A stretch of DNA of 64,000 bases, taken from NCBI GenBank assembly GCA_018823415.1, contig JAHJIN010000484.1, positions 1 through 64,000 of the forward strand, given 5' to 3'. Both the position numbers and the translations under genes were made by a program. Source of the DNA: Chloroflexota bacterium (GTDB lineage Bacteria > Chloroflexota > JAHJIN01). This document shows positions 1-7,379 of the stretch, one piece after another. Position 1 is the first letter of the stretch; every line of letters begins with the position of its first letter. Below the pieces are notes generated by a model, which saw only the letters and a list, made by a program, of their open reading frames with translations, did no database searches and was not told where the DNA came from.

Positions 1-105
1 GATGTCAATGGGGCCTATCAAATCATCCGTAAGGCAATCCCTGACGCCAGGTGGCAGAGGGATAGAGGGTGCGTAGTTCACCCAATGCCGTTGGGCATGA
101 ACTGA
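1..105 (+). CDS. C-terminal end of TnpB-like RNA-guided nuclease (partial)
   Basis: The window opens inside a reading frame of 34 codons ending with TGA at 103-105. The translation contains DVNGAYQIIRKAIPDA followed by VVHPMPLGMN. A D-x-N-(A/G)-A segment followed by an I-I-R-K helix and a late HP-L motif is the usual C-terminus of IS200/IS605-family TnpB (OrfB), where the Asp is the third RuvC catalytic residue. TnpB is the transposon-encoded RNA-guided DNA nuclease. Only the last few percent of the protein is present, so completeness upstream cannot be judged. It is too short for the ORF track. The identification rests on a short motif and is moderate. Confidence 0.6.
   Translation, partial: DVNGAYQIIRKAIPDARWQRDRGCVVHPMPLGMN
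81..95. repeat. Small palindrome at the IS200/IS605-like right end
   Basis: CCCAA-tgccg-TTGGG forms a 5-bp stem with a 5-nt loop, overlapping the last codons of the TnpB fragment. IS200/IS605 elements carry subterminal hairpins and the TnpB guide RNA (omega RNA) spans the tnpB 3' end and right end. The exact element boundary cannot be seen from one end only. Confidence 0.35.
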
Positions 106-140
106 AGCCAGGTCACATTTGTCTATGGTTTTAGGAACTA

Positions 141-190
141 TGAACCACCAAGACCACAAAGGTAGCTGGTATTATCCTTTGTGGTCTGGA
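141..190. repeat. Dispersed repeat with inverted arms (ATGAACCAC...GTGGTCTG)
   Basis: GACCACAAAGG (152-162) and CCTTTGTGGTC (176-186) are perfect 11-bp inverted arms around a 13-nt spacer. The unit begins TATGAACCAC and ends GTGGTCTGGAC. A related unit lies near 29457-29530, beginning TATGAACCACGAAGG and ending GTGGTCTGAAC, so this is a dispersed family in this genome. It may act as a transcription terminator or leader structure just before cutA, but no T-run follows. Confidence 0.6.
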
Positions 191-213
191 CTATCCGAGT
201 TGGGAGGTGCCAC

Positions 214-540
214 ATGAACACACACATGGTCGTGCTGGTCACAGCCGGCTCGCTGGACGAGGCTGTGTCCATCGGCCGGGCGGTGGTGGAGGAACGACTG
301 GCCGCTTGCGCCAACGTCGTGCCCGGCGTGCGAAGCATCTATCGCTGGCAGGGCACCGTCCACGATGACCCGGAGGTACTGCTGGTCATCAAGACCCGGG
401 CGGATCGTTTCGACCAATTGGCCCACCGGGTGCAAGAACTGCACTCGTACGATGTGCCCGAGATCATCGCGCTGCCACTGGCGACCGGATCGTCGCGCTA
501 CCTGGCCTGGCTGAATGAGGCGACTGCGGAGCCGTCCTGA
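214..540 (+). CDS. cutA: Divalent cation tolerance protein CutA
   Basis: CutA is a small trimeric cytoplasmic protein with a ferredoxin-like fold related to PII, linked genetically to copper tolerance; its molecular role is unsettled. The 108-residue product has the family pattern: VLVTAGSLDEA near the start, AACANVVPGVRSIYRW in the middle, EVLLVIKT, and HSYDVPEIIALP with the terminal YLAWL segment. The ORF track starts 33 bases upstream at a GTG, but ATG 214 is preceded by GGGAGG at proper spacing and gives the normal family length. It follows a dispersed repeat and precedes the folE promoter, so it is probably monocistronic. Confidence 0.93.
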   Translation: MNTHMVVLVTAGSLDEAVSIGRAVVEERLAACANVVPGVRSIYRWQGTVHDDPEVLLVIKTRADRFDQLAHRVQELHSYDVPEIIALPLATGSSRYLAWLNEATAEPS

Positions 541-546
541 CGAGGG

Positions 547-575
547 TTGTCAGACGCCAACTTGTGCGATATAAT
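547..575 (+). promoter_or_regulatory. Promoter of folE
   Basis: TTGTCA (547-552), a 17-bp spacer and TATAAT (570-575) lie 30 bases before the folE start. This is a near-consensus housekeeping promoter, beginning just after the cutA stop codon. Confidence 0.75.
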
Positions 576-604
576 GGCGGCGAATCATCACGACAGAGGG
601 TAGT

Positions 605-1171
605 ATGATCGACCAGGACAAGATTCGACAAGCCGTGCAACTCGTCATCGAAGCGATTGGCGAAGACCCCAACCGTGAAGGGCTGCGGGATACGCCACGC
701 CGCATTGCCCAGATGTATGCCGAGGTGTTCGCTGGCCTGGACCAGGACCCGGCCGAGGCTCTGCAGATAGGGTTTGAAGAAGCGCACAAGGAGATGGTCA
801 TTGTGCGCGACATTCCCTTTTACTCCATGTGCGAGCACCATTTTCTGCCCTTTCATGGCGTTGTGCACGTGGGCTATATTCCCAACGGGCGTATCGTGGG
901 CCTGAGCAAGCTGGCCCGGGTCGTCGAAATCTTGTCCCATCGCCCGCAGGTGCAGGAACGGCTGACCAGCCAGATCGCGGACATCATCGACGAAACCTTG
1001 AAACCCGACGGCGTGGGGGTGGTCATTGAGGCCCAGCACTTGTGCATGACCATGCGCGGCATTCGCAAGCCCGGTTCGATTGCGGTTACGTCGGCCAACC
1101 GAGGTATCTTTCGCCGCCAACCGGTCACTCGCGCTGAGTTTATCTCGTTGATCCAGAATGGACACTCGTAG
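605..1171 (+). CDS. folE: GTP cyclohydrolase I
   Basis: FolE converts GTP to 7,8-dihydroneopterin triphosphate and formate, the first step of tetrahydrofolate (and some tetrahydropterin or queuosine) synthesis. The 188-residue protein has the full family signature: [11 protein letters not shown] near residue 20, the zinc/catalytic segment [11 protein letters not shown] near 76, [11 protein letters not shown] near 100, [10 protein letters not shown], and [12 protein letters not shown] near 140, with the second Cys zinc ligand in CMTMRG. Length is typical of bacterial FolE. ATG 605 follows AGAGGGTAGT. Its own promoter lies at 547-575. The PDZ protein gene follows after 15 bases and may be cotranscribed. 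Confidence 0.97.
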   Translation: MIDQDKIRQAVQLVIEAIGEDPNREGLRDTPRRIAQMYAEVFAGLDQDPAEALQIGFEEAHKEMVIVRDIPFYSMCEHHFLPFHGVVHVGYIPNGRIVGLSKLARVVEILSHRPQVQERLTSQIADIIDETLKPDGVGVVIEAQHLCMTMRGIRKPGSIAVTSANRGIFRRQPVTRAEFISLIQNGHS

Positions 1172-1186
1172 AATCGGGAGGTAAAT

Positions 1187-1711
1187 ATGGAAACGCGTCA
1201 AGTGGTTTTGGCCCTGGTCGGCGCGGCGCTGGCGCTGGTTGCGCTGGTGGTCGTGCTGTGGGGCGGATGCGTGTTTTTCAGTCTGGCCTGCGGGTGCTGC
1301 GGCATCTCGCTGGCGCAATCTGGCGACTCGGGGCCGGTGTACTATGAGCCACCGGCACGGCCTTATCGCGTGCCGGCGACACCGCAACCGATGGAGCCGG
1401 GCATGGGCCAGGCTGGCGCACTCATCACCGAGGTGGTGCCTGGCAGCCCGGCCGAGGCCGCTGGCCTGCAACCCGGCGACGTCATCGTGAGTGTGGACCG
1501 GCAGCGCCTGCAGGATGGGCAAAACCTGGCCGACATTGTCACCCAGTATCGCCCCGGTGACGAGGTGACGCTGGGCCTGTGGCGCCAGGGCCACACCGAG
1601 TTTGTGCGCGTGCGCCTGGGTGAAAACCCGGAAAGGCCCGGCGTGGGCTATCTGGGCATCTATTTCCGCGTGCTGGGTCAGGGGCCCATGGCTCCCCGCT
1701 CGGGCGACTGA
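1187..1711 (+). CDS. Membrane-anchored PDZ-domain protein
   Basis: The 174-residue product has one N-terminal hydrophobic segment (about residues 5-35, rich in Val/Leu then Cys/Gly), a short Pro-rich linker, and a PDZ domain from about residue 80 to 160 containing LITEVVPGSPAEAAGL and LQPGDVIVSVD, the classic carboxylate-binding and loop motifs of HtrA-type PDZ domains. There is no protease domain, so it is a stand-alone anchored PDZ protein with the domain outside the membrane, presumably binding protein C-termini. RBS GGGAGGTAA precedes ATG 1187. The LysM gene starts 5 bases after its stop, so the two are probably translated together. Confidence 0.85.
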   Translation: METRQVVLALVGAALALVALVVVLWGGCVFFSLACGCCGISLAQSGDSGPVYYEPPARPYRVPATPQPMEPGMGQAGALITEVVPGSPAEAAGLQPGDVIVSVDRQRLQDGQNLADIVTQYRPGDEVTLGLWRQGHTEFVRVRLGENPERPGVGYLGIYFRVLGQGPMAPRSGD

Positions 1712-1716
1712 ACGGG

Positions 1717-2559
1717 ATGAAGGGCCGGGGCGCGTGGTTGCTGTGCGGCGTGATCGCGTGGCTGCTGGTGGGGAGCCTGGCATCGGCCCACCAGCAAGAC
1801 CTGCGCGCCCACGTGGTGCAGCCCGGCGACACGCTGGCATCCATTGGTCTGCGCTACGGCGTGTCGCCGTGGGCCTTGCGCGAGGCCAATGGTGCGCTCT
1901 CGCCGTGGCACGTGTGGGCCGGCCAGCGGTTGGTCTTGCCAGCACCCACCACGGCCGGTCCATTGGCCTATCGCGTGGTCCAGGCCCGGGCCGGCGACAC
2001 TGTGAGCGCCGTCGCCCGGCGTCATGGCGTGGATGCCTGGGACCTGGCCCGGGCCAACGGGTGCTGGCAGCCCTGGCTGGCGCCGGGCCAATGGCTGCTG
2101 ATCCCCGGCGCGATAAACCGGCCCCCGCTGCCCACCGCGACAGCGACGGCAACCGCCACCGCGACGCCGGCTGCCACTCCGACGAGTCGGCTGCGACCCA
2201 CGCGGACCCCGGCCGCCAGCCCTACACCCACGTGGCAGTATACGCCGGACGGTCCCATCTCGTACGAGTCCAACGCGGGCCTCACCCGCATTCTGGGCGT
2301 CATCCATGACGACGCCGGCAATACGGTGGATGGCGTGCTGGTGCAATGCTGCACCAACCAGTGCTGGACCTCCAAGCCCTCCGGGTCGTGCGGGCCGGGC
2401 TGCTATGATTTCGCGTTGGGCGACTGGTCGCGCAACTGCAAGTGGCTGGTCACCATCGTGGACCAGGACGGCAACGCCCTGTCTCCCACCGTCATGGTCG
2501 AAACCACGGACGTGGGCTGGATGTCTATCGCCACGCTGAACTGGCGCAAGCATTGGTAA
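1717..2559 (+). CDS. Secreted protein with two LysM domains
   Basis: The 280-residue product begins with a signal peptide (about residues 1-24, ending ASAHQQ). Two LysM modules follow: [18 protein letters not shown] near residue 30 and [20 protein letters not shown] near 88. LysM binds N-acetylglucosamine-containing glycans such as peptidoglycan. A Thr/Ala/Pro linker ([10 protein letters not shown]-type) separates them from a C-terminal region of about 100 residues with several Cys (CCTNQCW, GPGCYDF) and a beta-rich look, which I do not recognise; the Cys may form disulfides outside the cell. It sits 5 bases after the PDZ gene, and the two may form a surface module. Confidence 0.85.
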   Translation: MKGRGAWLLCGVIAWLLVGSLASAHQQDLRAHVVQPGDTLASIGLRYGVSPWALREANGALSPWHVWAGQRLVLPAPTTAGPLAYRVVQARAGDTVSAVARRHGVDAWDLARANGCWQPWLAPGQWLLIPGAINRPPLPTATATATATATPAATPTSRLRPTRTPAASPTPTWQYTPDGPISYESNAGLTRILGVIHDDAGNTVDGVLVQCCTNQCWTSKPSGSCGPGCYDFALGDWSRNCKWLVTIVDQDGNALSPTVMVETTDVGWMSIATLNWRKHW

Positions 2560-2586
2560 CACGCTGCCCGCAAGTGGACAGCTATA

Positions 2587-2625
2587 CAAAAACGAGGTTG
2601 CCGGTTGTTGCCGACGACCTCGTTT
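2587..2625 (-). terminator. Intrinsic terminator after the selenocysteine tRNA gene
   Basis: AAACGAGGT (2590-2598) and ACCTCGTTT (2617-2625) pair perfectly. On the minus strand the stem is followed by TTTTTG, so it ends transcription of the tRNA just upstream at 2633-2732. It may also stop transcription from the LysM gene on the plus strand. Confidence 0.7.
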
Positions 2626-2632
2626 CATCCTG

Positions 2633-2732
2633 TGGCGGGAGTGCGTGGGAGTCGAACCCACCTTGGACATCTTTGACATGCCCAACATACGGGTTTGAAG
2701 CCCGCGGGACCCACCGGGACCCATCCACCCCC
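2633..2732 (-). tRNA. selC: tRNA-Sec (anticodon TCA)
   Basis: The minus strand folds as a long tRNA of 100 nt including an encoded CCA. The anticodon arm is GCGGG-CTTCAAA-CCCGT with anticodon TCA, which reads UGA. The variable arm is very long, with TTGGGCAT pairing to ATGTCCAA. The T arm is GTGGG-TTCGACT-CCCAC. The extended acceptor stem pairs GGGGGTGG with GCACTCCC, with one wobble and one mismatch at the inner end. The D arm can pair six positions with one internal mismatch. Overall segment lengths match the E. coli selC RNA. It charges with Ser, is converted to Sec, and inserts Sec at UGA codons with SelB. No selA, selB or selD gene lies in this window. Confidence 0.88.
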
Positions 2733-2819
2733 ACGGCTGATTATACATCATTGCCCCCTGATGCGCAAGGTCACCAAGCCTGCGCGCGCCATCATGCCTC
2801 CGCTCTACCGCTCATGTGG

Positions 2820-2825
2820 TATAAT
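2820..2825 (+). promoter_or_regulatory. Probable -10 element of rtcB
   Basis: TATAAT lies 21 bases before the rtcB start codon, followed by RBS AGGAGGAGG. No convincing -35 element is visible at the usual distance (CCTCCG), so the promoter may be weak or activator dependent. Confidence 0.5.
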
Positions 2826-2846
2826 AGAGCCAGGAGGAGGTGCATC

Positions 2847-5837
2847 ATGAGCACGACCATCACCAGACAAGAGTTCAAGCGCGTCAAGGAACACGTGTAC
2901 GAGTTGCCGGCCGGGACACGACCGCACATGCGCGTGCCGGCGCGCATCTATGCCGACGACGTCATCCTGCAAGATGCCCTGGGCGACCAGTCTGTGATCC
3001 AGTTGAGCAACACGGCCAGCTTGCCGGGCATCGTGCGCTATGCCCTGGCCATGCCTGACATCCATCAGGGCTATGGTTTTCCCATCGGCGGGGTGGCGGC
3101 TACGGAACTGCCGTCTGGGGTCATTTCGCCCGGGGGGATAGGGTATGATATCAATTGCCTTGCCGGGGCAAGCCTGATACTGCACCAGTTTGGCTATCAC
3201 CGCCGCATTGATGAAATGGAGGATGACTGGTCGCAAACGCAGTTAGCAGCCCAAGACTGGGTGGCGAATACCACCACAAAAGTGCACATAGTAAACTATA
3301 TGCGGCGGCCTCCCCAAGCGCCGGTCCTGGAGGTCACGACAGAGACCGGCGACCAGATTCGCGCCACGGCCGATCATCCTTTCTGGACACCAGATGGCAT
3401 GAAGCCGCTGGCCGAGCTAAGGCCGGGCGACCGGGTGGCGCAGATGCCTTTTCAGGGAGTAGCCTACGAGCCGCCATCGGACGCGGTGATCGTGTCGGAA
3501 GATGATCTACGTGCGCAATTGGGCCAGTTTGGCAAGGGCGCCAGCGGCCACAGCACCAAGCAGATCATCAGCTTTTTGACATCGCGTGGCCTGCTGCCCT
3601 TGCGCTACTCGTCGCCGGTGTTGCCTTGGCTTTGCAAGGTGCTGGGCTTTTTGCTTGGCGATGGCACGATGCGCATTGACCCGAAATCTGGCAAGGGGTT
3701 GCTCTCGTTCTATGGTAAAGCGCCAGATTTGGAACGCCTGCGCACCGATCTCGAGGCCATCGACGTCACGCCATCTCGCATCTATGCTCGGAACCGGGAG
3801 CATACTATCCAGACCCCCTATGCCGAATACTCGTTTGAACATTTCGAGACCCACGTAAACGTCAGCAGCTCTGCACTGGTGGCACTGCTGACTTGTCTCG
3901 GCGCACCTCTGGGAAACAAGGCCCAGCAGGATTACAGCGCGCCGGCGTGGCTGGAGGCGGCTCCCCTATGGCAAAAACGACTCTTTCTGGCCGCCTTGTT
4001 CGGTGCCGAGCTTATGGCTCCCACCACCATGACCGGGCACGGTGCCACTTTTGCCGCGCCGGTGCTTTCTATGAACAAACGCGAGCAGTACGTCGCCAGC
4101 GGCCTCGAATTCCTACGCCAACTCTCGGCCTGGCTAGACCAGTTCGGAGTCGAGACGCAATCCATCGCCTCTCGCGCGGAACAAGTGAACGCAGACGGCG
4201 AACAATCCATACGACTGCGGCTCGTCCTGTCCAACAAAACCGAAAGCCTGATCAACCTGTGGTCTAGGGTGGGCTATGAATACAGCCATGAGCGGGCCAG
4301 CAGAGCTGCGCTGGCAGTGCAATATCTCAAGTACAAGTGGCAGGTGGTGGCCCAGCGTGAACAAGCAGCGCAAGCGGCGGTGGCCCTGGCTGAGCAAGGC
4401 GTGCCGCCTCGCGAGATTTTTGCCCAGCTTGTCGGACCGCATGTCAACAAACGGTTCCTGGAGCGTTCTTTGTATGGTGGTCGCAAGACATCGCCCCGAA
4501 TAGGGAAACGCTTTGATCCCTTTGACCAGTTTTGTGCCCATTCCGGAGTCGAGACAAGAACAGAGGGAATGGTCTGGGCACGCATTGCCCGTATCGAGCC
4601 GATAATACATGATGGCGATGTGTATGATTTGACCGTGAACCATCCCGATCACAACTTTATCGCCAATGGCTTTGTCGTTTCCAATTGTGGTGTTAGATTG
4701 GCCCTATCACAGGTGACCGTGGAAGAAGTCCAACCACTCATGAAACGCTTGGTGGACATGCTGTTCAATACCGTGCCCACCGGCGTGGGCAAAGGCGGCG
4801 AGGTTTACCTGAATGACCGGGACATGGACGCGGTGCTGGAGCGCGGGTCCGAGTGGGCCGTGCGCCAGGGCTACGGGCACAAGGCGGATCTGGAGCACAC
4901 CGAAGAGCGCGGGTCTATGAACGATGCCGACGCCGGGGCTGTGTCGCCCCGGGCCAAAAAGCGCGGACAGGGGCAACTGGGCACGTTGGGCAGCGGCAAC
5001 CACTTTATCGAGGTCGAGGTGGTGGATCAGATATTCGACGTCGAGGCGGCTCAGGCCTTGGGGCTGCGGGAAGGCCAGATTGCCGTGCTCATCCATTCTG
5101 GCTCCCGCGGCCTGGGGCACCAGGTTTGCACCGACTATGTGCGAGATCTCCAACGCGCCGTCCAAAAGTACGGCATCTATATCCCCGATAGAGAGCTGGT
5201 CTGCGCGCCGCTGGATTCGCCAGAGGGCCGGGCCTATTTTGGGGCGATGGCGGCCGCGGCCAACTATGCCTGGGCCAATCGCCAGTGCCTCTTGCACCTT
5301 ACCCGCCAGGCCTTTGAAAAGGCGCTCAAAGGGCAGGTCCGGGACACCCGGTTGACGCTCTTGTACGACGTGGCCCACAACATTGGCAAGATCGAGACGC
5401 ACGTGGTGGGCGGGCGCGAGATGGCCGTGTGCGTGCATCGCAAGGGGGCCACGCGGGCCTTTGGGCCGGGCCGGCCCGAGTTGCCCCGCGAGTATCGGGC
5501 CGTGGGGCAGCCGGTGCTCATCCCCGGCGACATGGGCTCTGGCTCCTGGGTGCTGGTGGGCACGCAGCAGGCCATGGACGACACGTTTGGGTCCACCTGT
5601 CACGGGGCCGGGCGTGTGCTTTCGCGCGCGGCCGCCAAGCGCCAGGCCCGGGGCGAAGATGTGGTGACCGAGTTGCGCAAAAAGGGCATCATCGTGCGCG
5701 GTGCGACCATGAAGGGCATCGCCGAAGAGGCCCCGGCGGCCTACAAGGACGTGGATCGCGTGGTGAACGTGGTGCATCAGGCCGGTATTGCCCGCAAGGT
5801 CGCGCGGCTGCGGTCGTTGGGGGTGATCAAGGGGTAG
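2847..5837 (+). CDS. rtcB: RNA-splicing ligase RtcB precursor containing an intein
   Basis: RtcB joins RNA 2',3'-cyclic phosphate or 3'-phosphate ends to 5'-OH ends using GTP and Mn2+, in RNA repair or tRNA splicing. The precursor has 996 residues; removing the 510-residue intein (residues 104-613) leaves 486, normal for RtcB. The split motif GGIGYDIN / CGVRL is the conserved metal site: its Asp and Cys bind Mn2+. The C-terminal part has [21 protein letters not shown], and HGAGR whose His forms the GMP intermediate. The ORF track begins at 2442 through the antisense of the tRNA; ATG 2847 is chosen because AGGAGGAGG precedes it and [13 protein letters not shown] is a normal RtcB start. It is preceded by its own -10 box. 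Confidence 0.95.
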   Translation: MSTTITRQEFKRVKEHVYELPAGTRPHMRVPARIYADDVILQDALGDQSVIQLSNTASLPGIVRYALAMPDIHQGYGFPIGGVAATELPSGVISPGGIGYDINCLAGASLILHQFGYHRRIDEMEDDWSQTQLAAQDWVANTTTKVHIVNYMRRPPQAPVLEVTTETGDQIRATADHPFWTPDGMKPLAELRPGDRVAQMPFQGVAYEPPSDAVIVSEDDLRAQLGQFGKGASGHSTKQIISFLTSRGLLPLRYSSPVLPWLCKVLGFLLGDGTMRIDPKSGKGLLSFYGKAPDLERLRTDLEAIDVTPSRIYARNREHTIQTPYAEYSFEHFETHVNVSSSALVALLTCLGAPLGNKAQQDYSAPAWLEAAPLWQKRLFLAALFGAELMAPTTMTGHGATFAAPVLSMNKREQYVASGLEFLRQLSAWLDQFGVETQSIASRAEQVNADGEQSIRLRLVLSNKTESLINLWSRVGYEYSHERASRAALAVQYLKYKWQVVAQREQAAQAAVALAEQGVPPREIFAQLVGPHVNKRFLERSLYGGRKTSPRIGKRFDPFDQFCAHSGVETRTEGMVWARIARIEPIIHDGDVYDLTVNHPDHNFIANGFVVSNCGVRLALSQVTVEEVQPLMKRLVDMLFNTVPTGVGKGGEVYLNDRDMDAVLERGSEWAVRQGYGHKADLEHTEERGSMNDADAGAVSPRAKKRGQGQLGTLGSGNHFIEVEVVDQIFDVEAAQALGLREGQIAVLIHSGSRGLGHQVCTDYVRDLQRAVQKYGIYIPDRELVCAPLDSPEGRAYFGAMAAAANYAWANRQCLLHLTRQAFEKALKGQVRDTRLTLLYDVAHNIGKIETHVVGGREMAVCVHRKGATRAFGPGRPELPREYRAVGQPVLIPGDMGSGSWVLVGTQQAMDDTFGSTCHGAGRVLSRAAAKRQARGEDVVTELRKKGIIVRGATMKGIAEEAPAAYKDVDRVVNVVHQAGIARKVARLRSLGVIKG
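3156..4685 (+). mobile_element. Intein with LAGLIDADG homing endonuclease inside RtcB
   Basis: An in-frame 510-codon insertion starts with Cys (CLAGASLIL, block A) and ends VVSN before Cys+1. Block B is visible as [13 protein letters not shown] with the T-x-x-H pattern. The C-terminal blocks are [22 protein letters not shown] in pieces, with the terminal Asn needed for cyclisation. The central region has [11 protein letters not shown] and [11 protein letters not shown], the two DOD (LAGLIDADG) endonuclease motifs with an acidic residue in each. The residue before the terminal Asn is Ser rather than the usual His. The intein removes itself by protein splicing, and the endonuclease promotes homing into intein-free alleles. 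The insertion site is the catalytic heart of the host enzyme. Confidence 0.93.
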
Positions 5838-5860
5838 GCCAACCGGCCCAATCACAAGCT

Positions 5861-5889
5861 ACAGGCCGCCGGGCGCACCGGCGGCCTGT
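5861..5889. terminator. Hairpin terminator between rtcB and the DUF2142 gene
   Basis: ACAGGCCGCCGG and CCGGCGGCCTGT form a perfect 12-bp stem with a 5-nt loop GCGCA. It lies between two convergent genes and can serve both; the plus strand continues with TTTA. Confidence 0.7.
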
Positions 5890-5897
5890 TTATTCGC

Positions 5898-7256
5898 TCA
5901 CATGCCCAGGACCAGCAGACCCACAAGATAGATGCACAGGCTGGCGGCCTGCAGGACGAACAACCACAGGGCCGCTGCCATCCACAGAACTGCCTGTCCC
6001 GGGCGTGTGCTTGTCACGTGGCCCAGTCCTAGCACCAGCAGCGTGCCAATGGGAACCAGCGCGGTAAACAGATACCGGCCCTGGGGCTGAAAGTCCTGGT
6101 AAAAGCTGTTCAGGAACGATGCCGCGACGATCAAGATGACGACAGCGGCAAAGAGCAGCAGCGTCTGAAACCGCCACGAGCGTCCCAAGCCCGGCTGTGC
6201 TCGCACATGGCGCGCCAGTCCTCGCACCAGCCCAACCACGGCGAGCAGGCAAAAGCCCAGGATCACGGCATAGTACCACGGGCTCAAGGGCACGAGCAGG
6301 TAACCCAGTCGTCCCCAAAAGCTCGTGAATCCCCAATCCAGCCAGGGCGTTTCCAGCAGGAACGTCAGCCAGTTATAGCCCTGGGCAGCATAGGAGACCA
6401 GGTGCGGCCGGTCCTGCGCCCACGCCTGGTTGAACACCTGCGCGGCCAGGGGGTCACCATACACGGCCACATTGTATGCAAACCAGATGCCAAACACGCC
6501 GGCCGGGATCAGGAACACCAGGACCAGTCGCGCCAGAAAATACCGCCAATTGCCGCGCCAGGATAGCAACACCAGCGCCAGGCTGACGGGATACACCACG
6601 ATCCAGCAGTTCATACGCGCCAGGGCCGACAGCCCCAGGCTCAAGCCCAGGAACAGGCTGGTGCGCCCGGTAAAGCCGTTGCGCAGCCCCAGGACCCAGG
6701 CATAGCACACTAGGGTGGTACATAGCACCGAGAACATGTCGGCGTTAAAATAGGCGGATACGTAGGTAAACTGGGGGATACACGCGATGAGCAGGGGCAC
6801 GCCCAGGCGCAAGTCGGCCCGGCTGGGAAAGAGTTGCCTGGCGATGAGATAGGCCAAATAGACGACCAGCACCCCCATCAAGACGGAGGACAGGCGCGCG
6901 CCATAGATGGTGCCGGCCAGCGACGTCCAGCCGACGGCAAACATGGTGGCTGCGCCAAACAGGTACGCGCCCCAGGGGTTGGTGGCATACCAGCCATAGA
7001 CGCGATGATAGATGTCATCAGGCAGGCCGGGCGGCACGCGGATGTACAGATCGCGTCCCACGCCAAAGACGGGGTATCGCTGGTGCGCGAACGCATAGTG
7101 CGGCACCTCGAAATGGTGAATCTCGTCTGGCGCGCCATAGGGGTCGCCGGCAAAGGGCACCACGGCCGACCAGAGCAGGTTGTTGGTCAGAACAAAGAAC
7201 AGCAGCAAAGCCATAATGATGTGTTCCGAGCTTGCTTTGTTCGACGGATTTAACAC
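5898..7256 (-). CDS. DUF2142-family polytopic membrane protein (putative glycosyltransferase)
   Basis: The 452-residue product has about ten to eleven hydrophobic segments. After the first one lies GDPYGAPDEIHHFEVPHY, the acidic PDE-H motif typical of DUF2142, a family related to GT39/GT-C enzymes that use polyprenyl-phosphate sugars on the outer face of the membrane. The large loop DLYIRVPPGLPDDIYH and a C-terminal QPQGRYLF motif also fit. The ORF track starts at 7349, inside the neighbouring terminator; GTG 7256 is chosen because AAGGAG precedes it by 8 bases. It is isolated between two terminators. Substrate unknown. Confidence 0.8.
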   Translation of the reverse strand: MLNPSNKASSEHIIMALLLFFVLTNNLLWSAVVPFAGDPYGAPDEIHHFEVPHYAFAHQRYPVFGVGRDLYIRVPPGLPDDIYHRVYGWYATNPWGAYLFGAATMFAVGWTSLAGTIYGARLSSVLMGVLVVYLAYLIARQLFPSRADLRLGVPLLIACIPQFTYVSAYFNADMFSVLCTTLVCYAWVLGLRNGFTGRTSLFLGLSLGLSALARMNCWIVVYPVSLALVLLSWRGNWRYFLARLVLVFLIPAGVFGIWFAYNVAVYGDPLAAQVFNQAWAQDRPHLVSYAAQGYNWLTFLLETPWLDWGFTSFWGRLGYLLVPLSPWYYAVILGFCLLAVVGLVRGLARHVRAQPGLGRSWRFQTLLLFAAVVILIVAASFLNSFYQDFQPQGRYLFTALVPIGTLLVLGLGHVTSTRPGQAVLWMAAALWLFVLQAASLCIYLVGLLVLGM

Positions 7257-7292
7257 CCTGCGCACTCCTTGCCAGAAAGGGGATGACACGGC

Positions 7293-7338
7293 GCAAAAAG
7301 CGAGACCATGAGTCTGTTCATGGTCTCGCTCTTTTTGC
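7293..7338. terminator. Strong bidirectional intrinsic terminator
   Basis: GCGAGACCATGA (7300-7311) pairs perfectly with TCATGGTCTCGC (7318-7329) around a 6-nt loop, flanked by AAAAA on one side and TCTTTTT on the other. It ends transcription of the secreted-protein gene at 7380-8828 on the minus strand and lies before the DUF2142 gene start. Confidence 0.9.
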
Positions 7339-7379
7339 TTATCCGGCACGTGCCTTGGCCGGATCTCAGGTTGCCGATT

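Noticed and set aside
464-2152. 562-residue minus-strand ORF across folE and the PDZ gene
   Set aside because: Low-complexity Arg/Pro/Ala/His composition and complete overlap with recognised plus-strand genes.
2640-2735. tRNA-Leu or tRNA-Ser instead of tRNA-Sec
   Set aside because: The variable arm alone would allow this, but the anticodon is TCA in a proper 7-nt loop and the acceptor stem has the extended length of Sec tRNA. A TCA anticodon would read UGA, not a Leu or Ser codon.
2442-2846. Long N-terminal extension of rtcB in the ORF track
   Set aside because: It reads through the end of the LysM gene and the antisense of tRNA-Sec; the normal RtcB start with a strong RBS is at 2847.
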